A stretch of DNA of 64,000 nt from Bacteroidota bacterium (GTDB lineage Bacteria > Bacteroidota > Bacteroidia > Bacteroidales > Prolixibacteraceae), in contig JAJRSD010000113.1 in NCBI GenBank assembly GCA_024278975.1, positions 1 through 64,000 on the forward strand, written 5' to 3'. Of the stretch, positions 53,675-61,466 are shown piece after piece. Under the pieces are notes generated by a model, which was not told the DNA's origin, did no database searches, and saw only the letters and a program-made list of their open reading frames with translations. Each line of letters starts with the position of its first letter. Position 1 is the stretch's first letter. The position numbers and the translations under genes are program-made.

Positions 53675-54706
53675 TTAAATTAAATTTTCCATTACTGTTA
53701 TTAGTAAATTATTTTCTTTCGGCGAACCAATTGTTATCCGTAAACTATTTTCGCATAAATGTACATTCGAGCGGTCGCGAACAATAATTCCTTTTTCAAC
53801 CAAATAATCGTAAATTCCTTTTGCATCGTGCATTTTAACTAACAGGAAGTTGGCATCTGATGGGTAAATTTTTACAACAAACGGGAACTCTTTAAGAAGT
53901 TCTGCCATTTTCTCTCGTTCAGCAATTATCAGTTTTACCCAATTCCCCACCTTATCTTTTTGCTCTAATAACTCCAACGCTTTTTGCTGAGTTAAAATAT
54001 TTATGTTGTACGGATATTTTATTTTGTTTAAAACATCAACTATTTCGGTTGATGCAAATGCCATTCCCAATCGGATTCCTGCCATTCCCCATGCTTTAGA
54101 AAATGTTTGAAGGATAACAAGATTTTGGTATCTATTTAACTCGGAAAGAAATGATTTATCGGGTGCAAAATCTATATATGCTTCGTCTATAATTACAATT
54201 CCGTTAAATGATTTTACAATTTCGAGGATTGCGTTTTTATTTAAGCTGTTTCCTGTGGGATTATTGGGTGAACAGAGGAAAATAAGTTTTGTATTTTTGT
54301 TCGTTGCATCAAGGATATTTGTAACGTCCAAGTCAAAGTTGTTATTCAACGAAACCTTTCGGAGTTCAACACCAGAAATATCAGCAGCAACCTGATACAT
54401 TCCGTAAGTGGGATTAATTGTAACGATATTATCAACTCCCGGTTCGCAAAAAGCACGGATTAATAAGTCGATGGGTTCATCGCTTCCATTACCCAGAAAT
54501 ATATTTTTTGCAGGGATATTTTTAAGCTCCGAAATTTTCTCTTTTAGCTCATTCTGAAGCGGGTCGGGATAGCGATTATATGGTTCGTTAAACGGGTTTT
54601 CGTTGGCATCGAGAAAAACCATTGCTTCACCTGTGTACTCGTCGCGTGCCGATGAATAGGGTTTTAGTGTTTGGATATTTTTACGAAGTAAGTTGTTTAT
54701 GTTCAT
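53675..54706 (-). CDS. hisC: Histidinol-phosphate aminotransferase
   Basis: A 343-residue class I/II PLP aminotransferase converting imidazole acetol phosphate to histidinol phosphate. The motifs are DANENPFN near residue 33, LGNGSDEPIDLLIRAF (71-86), SPNNPTGN (146-153), IIDEAYIDF (172-180) and the PLP lysine Lys204 in TFSKAWGMAGIRLG. The C-terminal Arg region is RITIGSPKENNLL. Its ATG overlaps the hisD stop by 4 bases, so translation is coupled. The hairpin array begins 5 bases after its stop. Confidence 0.96.
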   Translation of the reverse strand: MNINNLLRKNIQTLKPYSSARDEYTGEAMVFLDANENPFNEPYNRYPDPLQNELKEKISELKNIPAKNIFLGNGSDEPIDLLIRAFCEPGVDNIVTINPTYGMYQVAADISGVELRKVSLNNNFDLDVTNILDATNKNTKLIFLCSPNNPTGNSLNKNAILEIVKSFNGIVIIDEAYIDFAPDKSFLSELNRYQNLVILQTFSKAWGMAGIRLGMAFASTEIVDVLNKIKYPYNINILTQQKALELLEQKDKVGNWVKLIIAEREKMAELLKEFPFVVKIYPSDANFLLVKMHDAKGIYDYLVEKGIIVRDRSNVHLCENSLRITIGSPKENNLLITVMENLI

Positions 54707-55989
54707 TTTTGAATTTCTTTTAACCGTAAAGTTACAGCATTTTTATGTGCTTCTAACTGCTCGGCTGCTGCCATTTTTTCTATTGCTGGACCAATATTTT
54801 TAAGTCCCTCTTTTGTAATCTCCTGAAAAGTAATTTTTTTCTGAAAACTATCTAAGTTTACCCCGCTGTACGATCGTGCCCACCCATTTGTGGGTAACGT
54901 GTGGTTTGTTCCCGAAGCGTAATCACCGGCACTTTCAGGGGTAAATTCTCCCATAAAAACAGAACCTGCATTTACAATTTGTTCCGAAATTTCGGAATAG
55001 TTTTTTGAGCTTAAAATCAGATGTTCGGGTGCATATTCGTTGATAAGGTCAATTCGTGCTTTCTCATCATTTAAAACAATTAAAACACTGTTTTCAAGTG
55101 CCTTTAAAGTGGTTTCTCTTCGAGGTAGTTTTTCAACCTGATTATTGATTTCATTTTGAATTTGTTCAATAATATCGATATTGTCGGCAACCAAAACCAC
55201 CTGACTGTCGGCACCGTGTTCTGCTTGCGAAAGCAGGTCGGATGCAACGAAAGCCGGATTGGAAGTTTCGTCGGCAACAACCATTACTTCCGATGGACCG
55301 GCGGGCATATCAATTGCAACGGTGTTCATACTTACCAGTTGTTTTGCAGCCATTACAAACTGGTTTCCCGGTCCAAATATTTTATAGGTTTTCGGAACTG
55401 TTTCGGTACCAAAAGCCATTGCACCGATTGCCTGCACTCCACCCAGTTTATAAATTTTTGTAACGCCCGAAATTTTTGCAGCATATAAAATTGCAGGATT
55501 TATTTTCCCCTCTTTGTTTGGTGGCGTACATAAAACAATCTCTTTACACCCGGCAATTTGTGCCGGAATTGCAAGCATCAAAACAGTAGAAAAAAGCGGT
55601 GCTGTCCCGCCCGGAATATAAAGTCCGACTTTTTCGATACCAACCGGTTTTTGCCAACAAGTTACACCCGGTGTAGTTTCAATTTTATTGATTGTAGTTT
55701 TTTGTGTTGCGTGAAAAATCGTAATATTTTTAGCTGCCAAAGTAATTGCATCTTTAAGTTCGCTGCTAACAATCTTTTCTGCATTACTAATTTCCTCTTC
55801 CGAAACCTGTATTGAATCCAAATTAAATCCATCGAATTGTAAAGTGAATTTTCGTAAAGCAGCATCGCCATCACTTTTTATTTCATTTAAAATAGATTCT
55901 ACTTTTTCGTACAATTCAGAAATATCGAAAAGGGGGCGTTTTAAAATCTCCTGCCAACTCTTTTTTTCCGGATTTATATATGTTTTCAT
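54703..55989 (-). CDS. hisD: Histidinol dehydrogenase
   Basis: A 428-residue zinc enzyme making the last two oxidations, histidinol to histidine, with NAD. Recognisable blocks are GIEKVGLYIPGGTAPLFSTVLM (about 116-137), KIYKLGGVQAIGAMAFGTETVPKTYKIFGPGNQ (about 175-207), DMPAGPSEVMVVAD (about 219-232), LLSQAEHGADSQ with zinc ligands, and NEYAPEHLIL with the catalytic Glu-His pair. It ends with TNHTLPTNGWARSYSGV, characteristic of the family. It is coupled to hisC by a 4-base overlap and follows hisG by 66 bases. Confidence 0.97.
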   Translation of the reverse strand: MKTYINPEKKSWQEILKRPLFDISELYEKVESILNEIKSDGDAALRKFTLQFDGFNLDSIQVSEEEISNAEKIVSSELKDAITLAAKNITIFHATQKTTINKIETTPGVTCWQKPVGIEKVGLYIPGGTAPLFSTVLMLAIPAQIAGCKEIVLCTPPNKEGKINPAILYAAKISGVTKIYKLGGVQAIGAMAFGTETVPKTYKIFGPGNQFVMAAKQLVSMNTVAIDMPAGPSEVMVVADETSNPAFVASDLLSQAEHGADSQVVLVADNIDIIEQIQNEINNQVEKLPRRETTLKALENSVLIVLNDEKARIDLINEYAPEHLILSSKNYSEISEQIVNAGSVFMGEFTPESAGDYASGTNHTLPTNGWARSYSGVNLDSFQKKITFQEITKEGLKNIGPAIEKMAAAEQLEAHKNAVTLRLKEIQK

Positions 55990-56055
55990 CGTGTTTATTA
56001 TTTTTATTTTATACAGGGCTTTCTCTGGTGCTGTTAGCTTTTGCTCTTTCGGAGC

Positions 56056-56910
56056 TTAAAAAATCATCTTTTCAATAGGAACAACCAAAATGCCCTCGGC
56101 ACCTGCTTTTTTTAGTTTCCCTATTATCTCCCAGAAATCATCTTCCGAAATTACTGAGTGCATCGAACTCCAGCCCTCTTTTGCAAGTGGAACCAATGTT
56201 GGGCTTTTTATGCCGGGGAGCAGTTCGGTTATTTCATCAACTTTATCGTTTGGAGCATTTAGCAGAATATATTTTTTGCCTTTGGCACGTTGTACCGATT
56301 CGATTCGGAAAATAAGTTCATCGAGAATCTCCTGTTTTTCAGCAGAAAGATTTGGCGAAGCAATTAAAACTGCTTCCGACTGCATTACAACTTCCACTTC
56401 TTTTAAACGGTTGCTAACTAAAGTTGAGCCTGAGCTTACAATATCGAAAATTGCATCAGCAAGACCAATTCCCGGGGCAATTTCAACCGAGCCGGTAATT
56501 ACGTGAATATCGGCATTGATATTATTTTCGGCTAAAAACTTTTTAAGAATAATGGGGTAGGAGGTGGCAATTTTTTTACCGTTAAAAAACTCTACTCCGG
56601 TATATTCCAGCGACTTAGGAATTGCCAGTGAAAGGCGGCATTTACTAAACCCGAGTTTTTTTACAACCACCACATTTTCTCCTTTTTCGAGCATTTCGTT
56701 TTCGCCCACAACTCCAATGTCGGCAACTCCGTCGGCTACGGTTTGCGGAATGTCGTCGTCGCGTAAAAAGAGCGCATCCATTGGGAAATTTTTTGCCGAA
56801 GAAACCAGCTTGCGTTTTCCAATACTTAATCCTATTCCCGCTTCGTTTATCAGATTCATAGAATCTTCGTTTAACCTTCCTTTGGTTTGAATTGCAATTT
56901 TAATCTTCAT
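56056..56910 (-). CDS. hisG: ATP phosphoribosyltransferase, long form
   Basis: A 284-residue enzyme of the HisG long family with a C-terminal ACT-like regulatory domain (about 210-284). It commits ATP and PRPP to histidine synthesis and is usually feedback-inhibited by histidine. The motifs are AIQTKGRLNEDSM (6-18), FLRDDDIPQTVADGVADIGVVGENEM (48-73), SSGSTLVSNRLKEVEVVMQSEAVLI (about 160-184) and the final KKAGAEGILVVPIEKM. It is the first structural gene of the his group. A leader peptide and attenuator lie 135-265 bases upstream. Confidence 0.97.
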   Translation of the reverse strand: MKIKIAIQTKGRLNEDSMNLINEAGIGLSIGKRKLVSSAKNFPMDALFLRDDDIPQTVADGVADIGVVGENEMLEKGENVVVVKKLGFSKCRLSLAIPKSLEYTGVEFFNGKKIATSYPIILKKFLAENNINADIHVITGSVEIAPGIGLADAIFDIVSSGSTLVSNRLKEVEVVMQSEAVLIASPNLSAEKQEILDELIFRIESVQRAKGKKYILLNAPNDKVDEITELLPGIKSPTLVPLAKEGWSSMHSVISEDDFWEIIGKLKKAGAEGILVVPIEKMIF

Positions 56911-57044
56911 TTTAAAAAATAGTTGGAAGACGGAAGACCGAAGCCCGAAGTTGAAAACTTAGGCTGAAAATCTCTCTGTCTTCAATAAAAGTTATTATTA
57001 TTTATCTTTCTCTTTTCCTCTCATTTCGAGAGGCTTTCTTTTTA

Positions 57045-57080
57045 AATAAAAAAAGGCTCACCATAACTGGCAAGCCTCTT
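57045..57080 (-). terminator. Attenuator terminator of the his leader
   Basis: On the minus strand, GGCTTGCCA and TGGTGAGCC form a 9-pair stem (two G-U pairs) with loop GTTA, followed by a run of T. It lies between the leader peptide and hisG and can stop transcription when histidine is plentiful (inferred from the known his attenuation logic). The remaining 130 bases to hisG hold no gene. Confidence 0.75.
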
Positions 57081-57111
57081 TATTAATATCGTTTTAATTT
57101 GAACAAAATAA

Positions 57112-57174
57112 TTACAGCCTACCTGATGGTTGGTTATTCCAATGATGGCCGCGATGTCTTTGTTCTGTTGTCAT
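57112..57174 (-). CDS. His operon leader peptide
   Basis: A 20-codon frame from ATG at 57174 to TAA at 57112 reads MTTEQRHRGHHW followed by NNQPSGRL. Three of twelve codons in the middle are His (H7, H10, H11). It sits about 30 bases before a terminator-like hairpin and upstream of hisG, as leader peptides of attenuated histidine operons do. The number of His codons is smaller than in enteric bacteria. Ribosome stalling on them is inferred. Confidence 0.65.
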   Translation of the reverse strand: MTTEQRHRGHHWNNQPSGRL

Positions 57175-57280
57175 TTCAATAATTATTGTGCAATTATAAT
57201 TATAAAATTGAATTCAGCCAAAGCAATTTGTGTTAATTCGTAATTGTTAAATAAAACGAAACATTCAATATTTATTGAGT

Positions 57281-57311
57281 TTTGTAATTTGCAATCGATT
57301 GCATATATTTG
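57281..57311 (+). promoter_or_regulatory. Bacteroidetes-type promoter of the GH105 gene
   Basis: The -33 box TTTG (57281-57284) and -7 box TATATTTG (57304-57311) match the Bacteroidetes consensus TTTG-N19-TANNTTTG exactly. The predicted start is near 57318, just before the ATG at 57330. Confidence 0.75.
57290..57303. promoter_or_regulatory. LacI-family operator
   Basis: TGCAATCGATTGCA is a perfect 14-base palindrome with the central CG typical of LacI/GalR-family sites. It fills the spacer between the -33 and -7 boxes, so a bound repressor would block transcription. The regulator gene is not in the window. Confidence 0.65.
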
Positions 57312-57329
57312 CGACAAACTATTATTATT

Positions 57330-58436
57330 ATGAATAAATTACTTTCTACATTTTTAGTATTACTATTTATTGGTGGTACTTTATTTGCTCAAAAAGCTGG
57401 TAACGAAAAGCTTTTCAAAGATTCTCATATCAAAAAAACCATGAAAAAAGCGTTGACCTGGCAGTTGAAAAATCCGAAGCACGAATTAACAGACTGGACA
57501 AATGGGGCATTTTACGCCGGAGTTTTTGCTGCTTACGAAACAACGGGTTCAAAAAAAATATGGAAAGCAATGTATAAAATGGGCGAAGCCAACCAATGGA
57601 AACCGGGGCCACGGTTACAACATGCAGATGATATTGCAATTTGCCAGACTTATGTTGATATGTACCGGGTTTCTGGTGAAAAGAAAATGATAGAACCATT
57701 TATTAAAATGGCTGACGAGTTTATGGCAACGCCGTACGAAACAGCAGATATCAGGAAATGTACATGGTGGTGGTGCGATGCGCTTTTTATGGGACCGGCA
57801 GCATTTATAAAATTGGGAATTACGGTGGACGACAACAAATATTTAAAACTTAACGATAGGCTCTTTAAAGAGTGCCACGATTTGTTATACAATAAAGATG
57901 AGGATTTGTATGCACGTGATATTCGTTATAAATGGGACGAGCCCGGAATTGAGATTATTAAAGAAAATAATGGTGAAAAAATATTCTGGTCGCGAGGAAA
58001 TGGCTGGGTAATGGGTGGATTGGTCAGAACTATTTCGGAACTACCAAAAGATTGGCCAACCCGCGATTTCTACATTGAGAATTTCAAAGAGATGGCTGCA
58101 AAAATTATTTCGTTACAACAGGAAGATGGCTTGTGGCGTGCTAGTTTACTCGACCCCGATTATTATCCGGGAGGCGAAGCAAGTGGCTCTGGTTTTTATA
58201 TTTATGCGCTTGCCTGGGGAATTAACAATGGTGTTTTAGATAAGGAATCTTATTTACCGGCTGTCGAAAAGGCGTGGGTAGGTTTAAATTCACTTATTCA
58301 ACCCGACGGTCATGTTGGTTGGTGTCAGCCAATTGGAGCCGACCCAAAAAAGAATTTTAATGCAGATAGTTGGGAAGTTTACGGAACAGGAGCTTTTTTG
58401 CTTGCTGGCAGCGAGGTGATAAAACTGAATGATTGA
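57330..58436 (+). CDS. Unsaturated rhamnogalacturonyl hydrolase-like GH105/GH88 protein
   Basis: A 368-residue secreted enzyme (signal peptide ending GGTLFAQ, about residue 20). An (alpha/alpha)6 barrel is suggested by repeated helical segments. The conserved blocks are WTNGAFYAGVFAAYETTG (about 55-72), LQHADDIAICQTYVDMY (acid/base Asp region, about 94-110), TWWWCDALFMGPAAF (about 140-154) and WSRGNGWVMGGLVRTI (about 218-233). It ends with DGHVGWCQPIG. Family members cleave the unsaturated uronic acid from pectin-derived oligosaccharides. It is controlled by a promoter with a LacI-type operator. It is a single gene, ending at a bidirectional terminator. Confidence 0.88.
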   Translation: MNKLLSTFLVLLFIGGTLFAQKAGNEKLFKDSHIKKTMKKALTWQLKNPKHELTDWTNGAFYAGVFAAYETTGSKKIWKAMYKMGEANQWKPGPRLQHADDIAICQTYVDMYRVSGEKKMIEPFIKMADEFMATPYETADIRKCTWWWCDALFMGPAAFIKLGITVDDNKYLKLNDRLFKECHDLLYNKDEDLYARDIRYKWDEPGIEIIKENNGEKIFWSRGNGWVMGGLVRTISELPKDWPTRDFYIENFKEMAAKIISLQQEDGLWRASLLDPDYYPGGEASGSGFYIYALAWGINNGVLDKESYLPAVEKAWVGLNSLIQPDGHVGWCQPIGADPKKNFNADSWEVYGTGAFLLAGSEVIKLND

Positions 58437-58449
58437 GTCCACTCTGTAA

Positions 58450-58530
58450 AGTCATCAGATGAATCATTTAGCAGAAAGCACAGGAAATTCAAGTCTGGCA
58501 ATCAGTTGGTTACAAATTCATCAGATGACT
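58450..58530. repeat. MITE-like element, copy 2
   Basis: An 81-base element with ends AGTCATCAGATGAAT and ATTCATCAGATGACT and an interior shared with 31637-31715 (about 88% identical by eye). A half copy lies at 9711-9738. Confidence 0.6.
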
Positions 58531-58592
58531 AAAAGTCCATTTATTTACTTTTCGGAGAGGACTTAAATATTAAATAATAATTAGTATCAAGT

Positions 58593-58628
58593 AAAAAGCC
58601 CCGGCTCATTTTTGAGCCGGGGCTTTTT
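58593..58628. terminator. Bidirectional rho-independent terminator
   Basis: AAAAAGCCCCGGCTC and GAGCCGGGGCTTTTT form a 15-pair stem with a 6-base loop. It lies between the convergent GH105 gene and the small secreted protein gene, and has T runs on both strands. Confidence 0.93.
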
Positions 58629-58646
58629 ACTAATATTGCCAAATTC

Positions 58647-59018
58647 TTATTTTGCTTTTTTCGCAGTAATTGGCATTTCTCCTTCGGGTGTATTAACGGC
58701 ACCTTTCATCTCTTTCCCGTTTACTTTTGCTTTTACGCTTACATATTCGTAATCAACATATAAACCACATTTGAATACGCCATCAACGAAAGTAACTTTT
58801 TTCAATTCGATTTTGTAACCATCTTCAAATTTAACTTCACCTACCAATTTCCCTTCTTTTTCGGAAATAATTAACGAACCTTTTTCATATCCGTAAGGAG
58901 CTGCCGGAGCTTCATATTTCCACTCGCCCACAATCTCTTTGTTACTTTGAGAAACTGTTGCATTTACAACACCGGCAAACATTGCCACTAATAATGTAAG
59001 AATAACTACTTTTTTCAT
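58647..59018 (-). CDS. Small secreted protein of unknown function
   Basis: A 123-residue exported protein with signal peptide MKKVVILTLLVAMFAGVVNA. The mature part is beta-rich: EIVGEWKYEAPAAPYGYEKGSLIISEKEGKLVGEVKFEDG, then KKVTFVDGVFKCGLYVDYEYVSVKAKVNGKEMKGAVNTPEGEMPITAKK. The spacing looks like a small lipocalin-like or META-like barrel, though I recognise no named family. It stands alone, converging with the GH105 gene through a shared terminator. Confidence 0.7.
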   Translation of the reverse strand: MKKVVILTLLVAMFAGVVNATVSQSNKEIVGEWKYEAPAAPYGYEKGSLIISEKEGKLVGEVKFEDGYKIELKKVTFVDGVFKCGLYVDYEYVSVKAKVNGKEMKGAVNTPEGEMPITAKKAK

Positions 59019-59189
59019 CTTTCTAAAAAATTTAATTTATATATGAATATTAATATTTCAACTCTAAACGGCTGTCGTATTTTTTAAGCCGATTCGAAGT
59101 AGGTAATGTTTTTTCGGATAAACAAATTAATGGGGCGAGTGTACTTATTTTGGGATGAAATAAACCTGATTAATTCATGAGTTTTCGTT

Positions 59190-59315
59190 ATGAGAAGCAA
59201 AAATACAAAGAATAAAGGGAAGCGCAGGTTTTCAAATCGCAGGAATAGCCGTAGCTATTTCGAGAATTGGAAACAGAGCATTGTCTTTATTCAAAGTAGT
59301 TTGGCTTCGGAATAG
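59190..59315 (+). other. Short basic reading frame in a 330-base spacer, probably not a gene
   Basis: The 328-base gap 59019-59346 contains one 41-codon frame (MRSKNTKNKGKRRFSNRRNS...) and a small inverted repeat GAATAGC-cgta-GCTATTTC within it. The sequence looks like a dispersed Bacteroidota intergenic element rather than a gene. I see nothing else in the gap. Confidence 0.25.
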
Positions 59316-59346
59316 AAATATTTATGAATTATTCAGGTAAACGAGG

Positions 59347-60177
59347 TTAGGATAAAAAGTCTAAAAACAGGGATGAATATTTTTGCGATACCGGGATATT
59401 CTTTTCAAGCATCTTCACTTTTAGATTTAATTTTTTACCATCTTTTTGTACAAACTCTACGTTTAGTGTATTAACCATGTACGAACGGTGACACCGAATT
59501 ATTGAACTATCTTTTAACGATTCTTCAATATTTTTTAGCGTATTTCGCAGCAGTTTGCGTTGAACTTTATTGTCTAAAATAAAATAAACCGAAACATAAT
59601 TATCGGTCGATTCTAACAGCAGTAAATCTTGAATAAGAACCGAAAATTTAATTTTACCGTTTTCATCTTTAAAACTCAAAAGACGTTTATTGTCCGACTG
59701 GTTAGCAATTTTTTCGTGTAATAGTTGAATTTCGTTACGGTGGTTTTTGTAATAAATAACCAAAACCGTAAAAATGTATGGCAGGCAAATTCCAAGCAGT
59801 GTATATTTTATCGAGTAGAAAAAATCGTTTACAAAGTTCCCGATTGGGTTTCCGTAAAGAAATATATATACCAAACTAATAAGCGAAATTTCGATGAACA
59901 GCCAAAGCAGATAAGTTTTTATTTTGAATTGATGCTGTTTAAATATTTTCCTTAACGGGAATTGGGTGAAAAGAAAAACCAACGCACCTACAAAACCGTA
60001 ACTCGAAAGACGCAGGAATTTAATTATTCCCGAATCGGAATACCACCTGCCAATGTTAAACGGTTCGAACACATTCAGAAAAATTGTACTGAAAACGAAA
60101 ATAACAAGAATAAGAATGTAGCGGTCGCTTTTTTTGTCGAGCAGGGTAAAACTGTTATTTAAAAAATTGAAATTCAA
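59347..60177 (-). CDS. Membrane-anchored LytTR DNA-binding regulator
   Basis: A 276-residue protein with four hydrophobic segments (about 20-38, 52-70, 88-108 and 120-145), a short coiled region (about 150-165) and a C-terminal LytTR DNA-binding domain (about 172-275). LytTR marks are LLLLESTDNYVSVYF, LRNTLKNIEESL, IIRCHRSYMVNTLNVEF and IPVSQKYSSLF. Start is a TTG at 60177, because an in-frame stop lies two codons upstream and no ATG follows. A membrane-bound LytTR protein without a kinase may sense a membrane or external signal itself. Targets are unknown. No partner kinase gene adjoins it. Confidence 0.85.
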   Translation of the reverse strand: MNFNFLNNSFTLLDKKSDRYILILVIFVFSTIFLNVFEPFNIGRWYSDSGIIKFLRLSSYGFVGALVFLFTQFPLRKIFKQHQFKIKTYLLWLFIEISLISLVYIFLYGNPIGNFVNDFFYSIKYTLLGICLPYIFTVLVIYYKNHRNEIQLLHEKIANQSDNKRLLSFKDENGKIKFSVLIQDLLLLESTDNYVSVYFILDNKVQRKLLRNTLKNIEESLKDSSIIRCHRSYMVNTLNVEFVQKDGKKLNLKVKMLEKNIPVSQKYSSLFLDFLS

Positions 60178-60254
60178 GATTTACTTTTTTACACCGGCAA
60201 ATTTAAAATTAAAAAAACAATTAAACGCGGTTTGCTTCTGTACACCAAAAAACT

Positions 60255-61466
60255 TTATTGAATTGTTTCGAGAGCCTGCGTTAAATCGTCGATTAAATCG
60301 TCGGCATTTTCTAATCCCACCGAAATACGCATATCGCCCACCGAAATTCCCATTGCTATAAATTGCTCCCGGCTCATCTCTTTTAAATAACTAATTGCGG
60401 GTGCGTAAATTAAACTCTCGTGGCCGCCCCAGCTAACTCCAATTTTAAAGAGTTCGAGACTGTTAAAGAAGGTTTTTATCTCTGTCAAATTATTTGTTTT
60501 CAGTTTAAAAGCCATCAATCCGCTAAACCCACTCATCTGTTTTTTTGCCAGTTTGTGCTGGTTAAAACTTTCGAGCCCGGGATACGAAACGCTCTCAACT
60601 TTTTTGTGCGACTCTAAAAATTGTGCCACTTGTATAGCACTTTTTTCGTGTGCTTTCATTCTTATTGGCAGAGTGCGTAAACTACGCATTATCAGCCAGG
60701 CTTCTATCGGGGCAATTTTGCTGCCCAGCAATTCAAACTCGTTTACGCTAATGCTGTCCATGTTTTCGGTGCTGCCAATTACCACCCCTGCAATAACATC
60801 AGAGTGGCCACCAATGTATTTCGAACACGAGGGAATTTCCAAATCGACACCCATTTTTAGCGGTTGCTGAAAAATTGGCGATGCCCACGTATTATCAATT
60901 ACTGTTTTAATATTTCTTGTACGGGCAAGTTGGGTAATTGCTTCAATATCCTGAATACTAAAAATTGCCGACGATGGACTTTCGAGATAAATTAATTTTG
61001 TATTGGAGCGAATTGCTTTTTTGTATTCGTCTAAATTGTTTCCTGAAACAAAAGTGGTTTCTATTCCCATCTTTTTTTTCAGATAAACCGAAAGCAGATT
61101 GTTTGCCGGCCCGTAAATATTATTGATTGCAATTACATGGTCGCCGGCATTTAGAAAGTGCATTATTGCTGCAGTAATTGCTGCCATGCCCGATGCAAAA
61201 AGGCGTGCTTTTTCTCCCCCGGCAAGTTTTGCAATTTTCTGTTCAACAATGGTTACACTCGGATTTTTTCCCCGCGAATAGATACTGGTATTTACCCGAT
61301 CGTCGAATGCAGCATCGATTGCTTCCCAGCTTTCGAACGTAAAAAGTGTATTCTGAAAAATAGGAGGAACAACAGCTCCTTCGTATTTCTCGCGCTCTTC
61401 GGCGAAATGTGTGATCAGGGTTTCCGGTTTCAGATTTTTTTTCATTTGTGTATCTGCTTCATTCAA
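60255..61466 (-). CDS. Cystathionine gamma-synthase/methionine gamma-lyase family PLP enzyme
   Basis: A 403-residue cytoplasmic trans-sulfuration-family enzyme. The blocks are YSRGKNPSVTIVEQKIAKLAGGEKARLFASGMAAITAA (about 63-100), LESPSSAIFSIQDIEAI (about 161-177), VIDNTWASPIFQQPLKMGVD (about 189-208) and the PLP lysine Lys216 in SCSKYIGGHSD, followed by SWGGHESLIYAP. The substrate (cystathionine, methionine or homocysteine) cannot be fixed. Its ATG overlaps the nhaC stop by 4 bases (ATGA), so the two are translationally coupled. This suggests that the antiporter-family protein may move an amino acid or by-product linked to the enzyme. Confidence 0.9.
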   Translation of the reverse strand: MNEADTQMKKNLKPETLITHFAEEREKYEGAVVPPIFQNTLFTFESWEAIDAAFDDRVNTSIYSRGKNPSVTIVEQKIAKLAGGEKARLFASGMAAITAAIMHFLNAGDHVIAINNIYGPANNLLSVYLKKKMGIETTFVSGNNLDEYKKAIRSNTKLIYLESPSSAIFSIQDIEAITQLARTRNIKTVIDNTWASPIFQQPLKMGVDLEIPSCSKYIGGHSDVIAGVVIGSTENMDSISVNEFELLGSKIAPIEAWLIMRSLRTLPIRMKAHEKSAIQVAQFLESHKKVESVSYPGLESFNQHKLAKKQMSGFSGLMAFKLKTNNLTEIKTFFNSLELFKIGVSWGGHESLIYAPAISYLKEMSREQFIAMGISVGDMRISVGLENADDLIDDLTQALETIQ

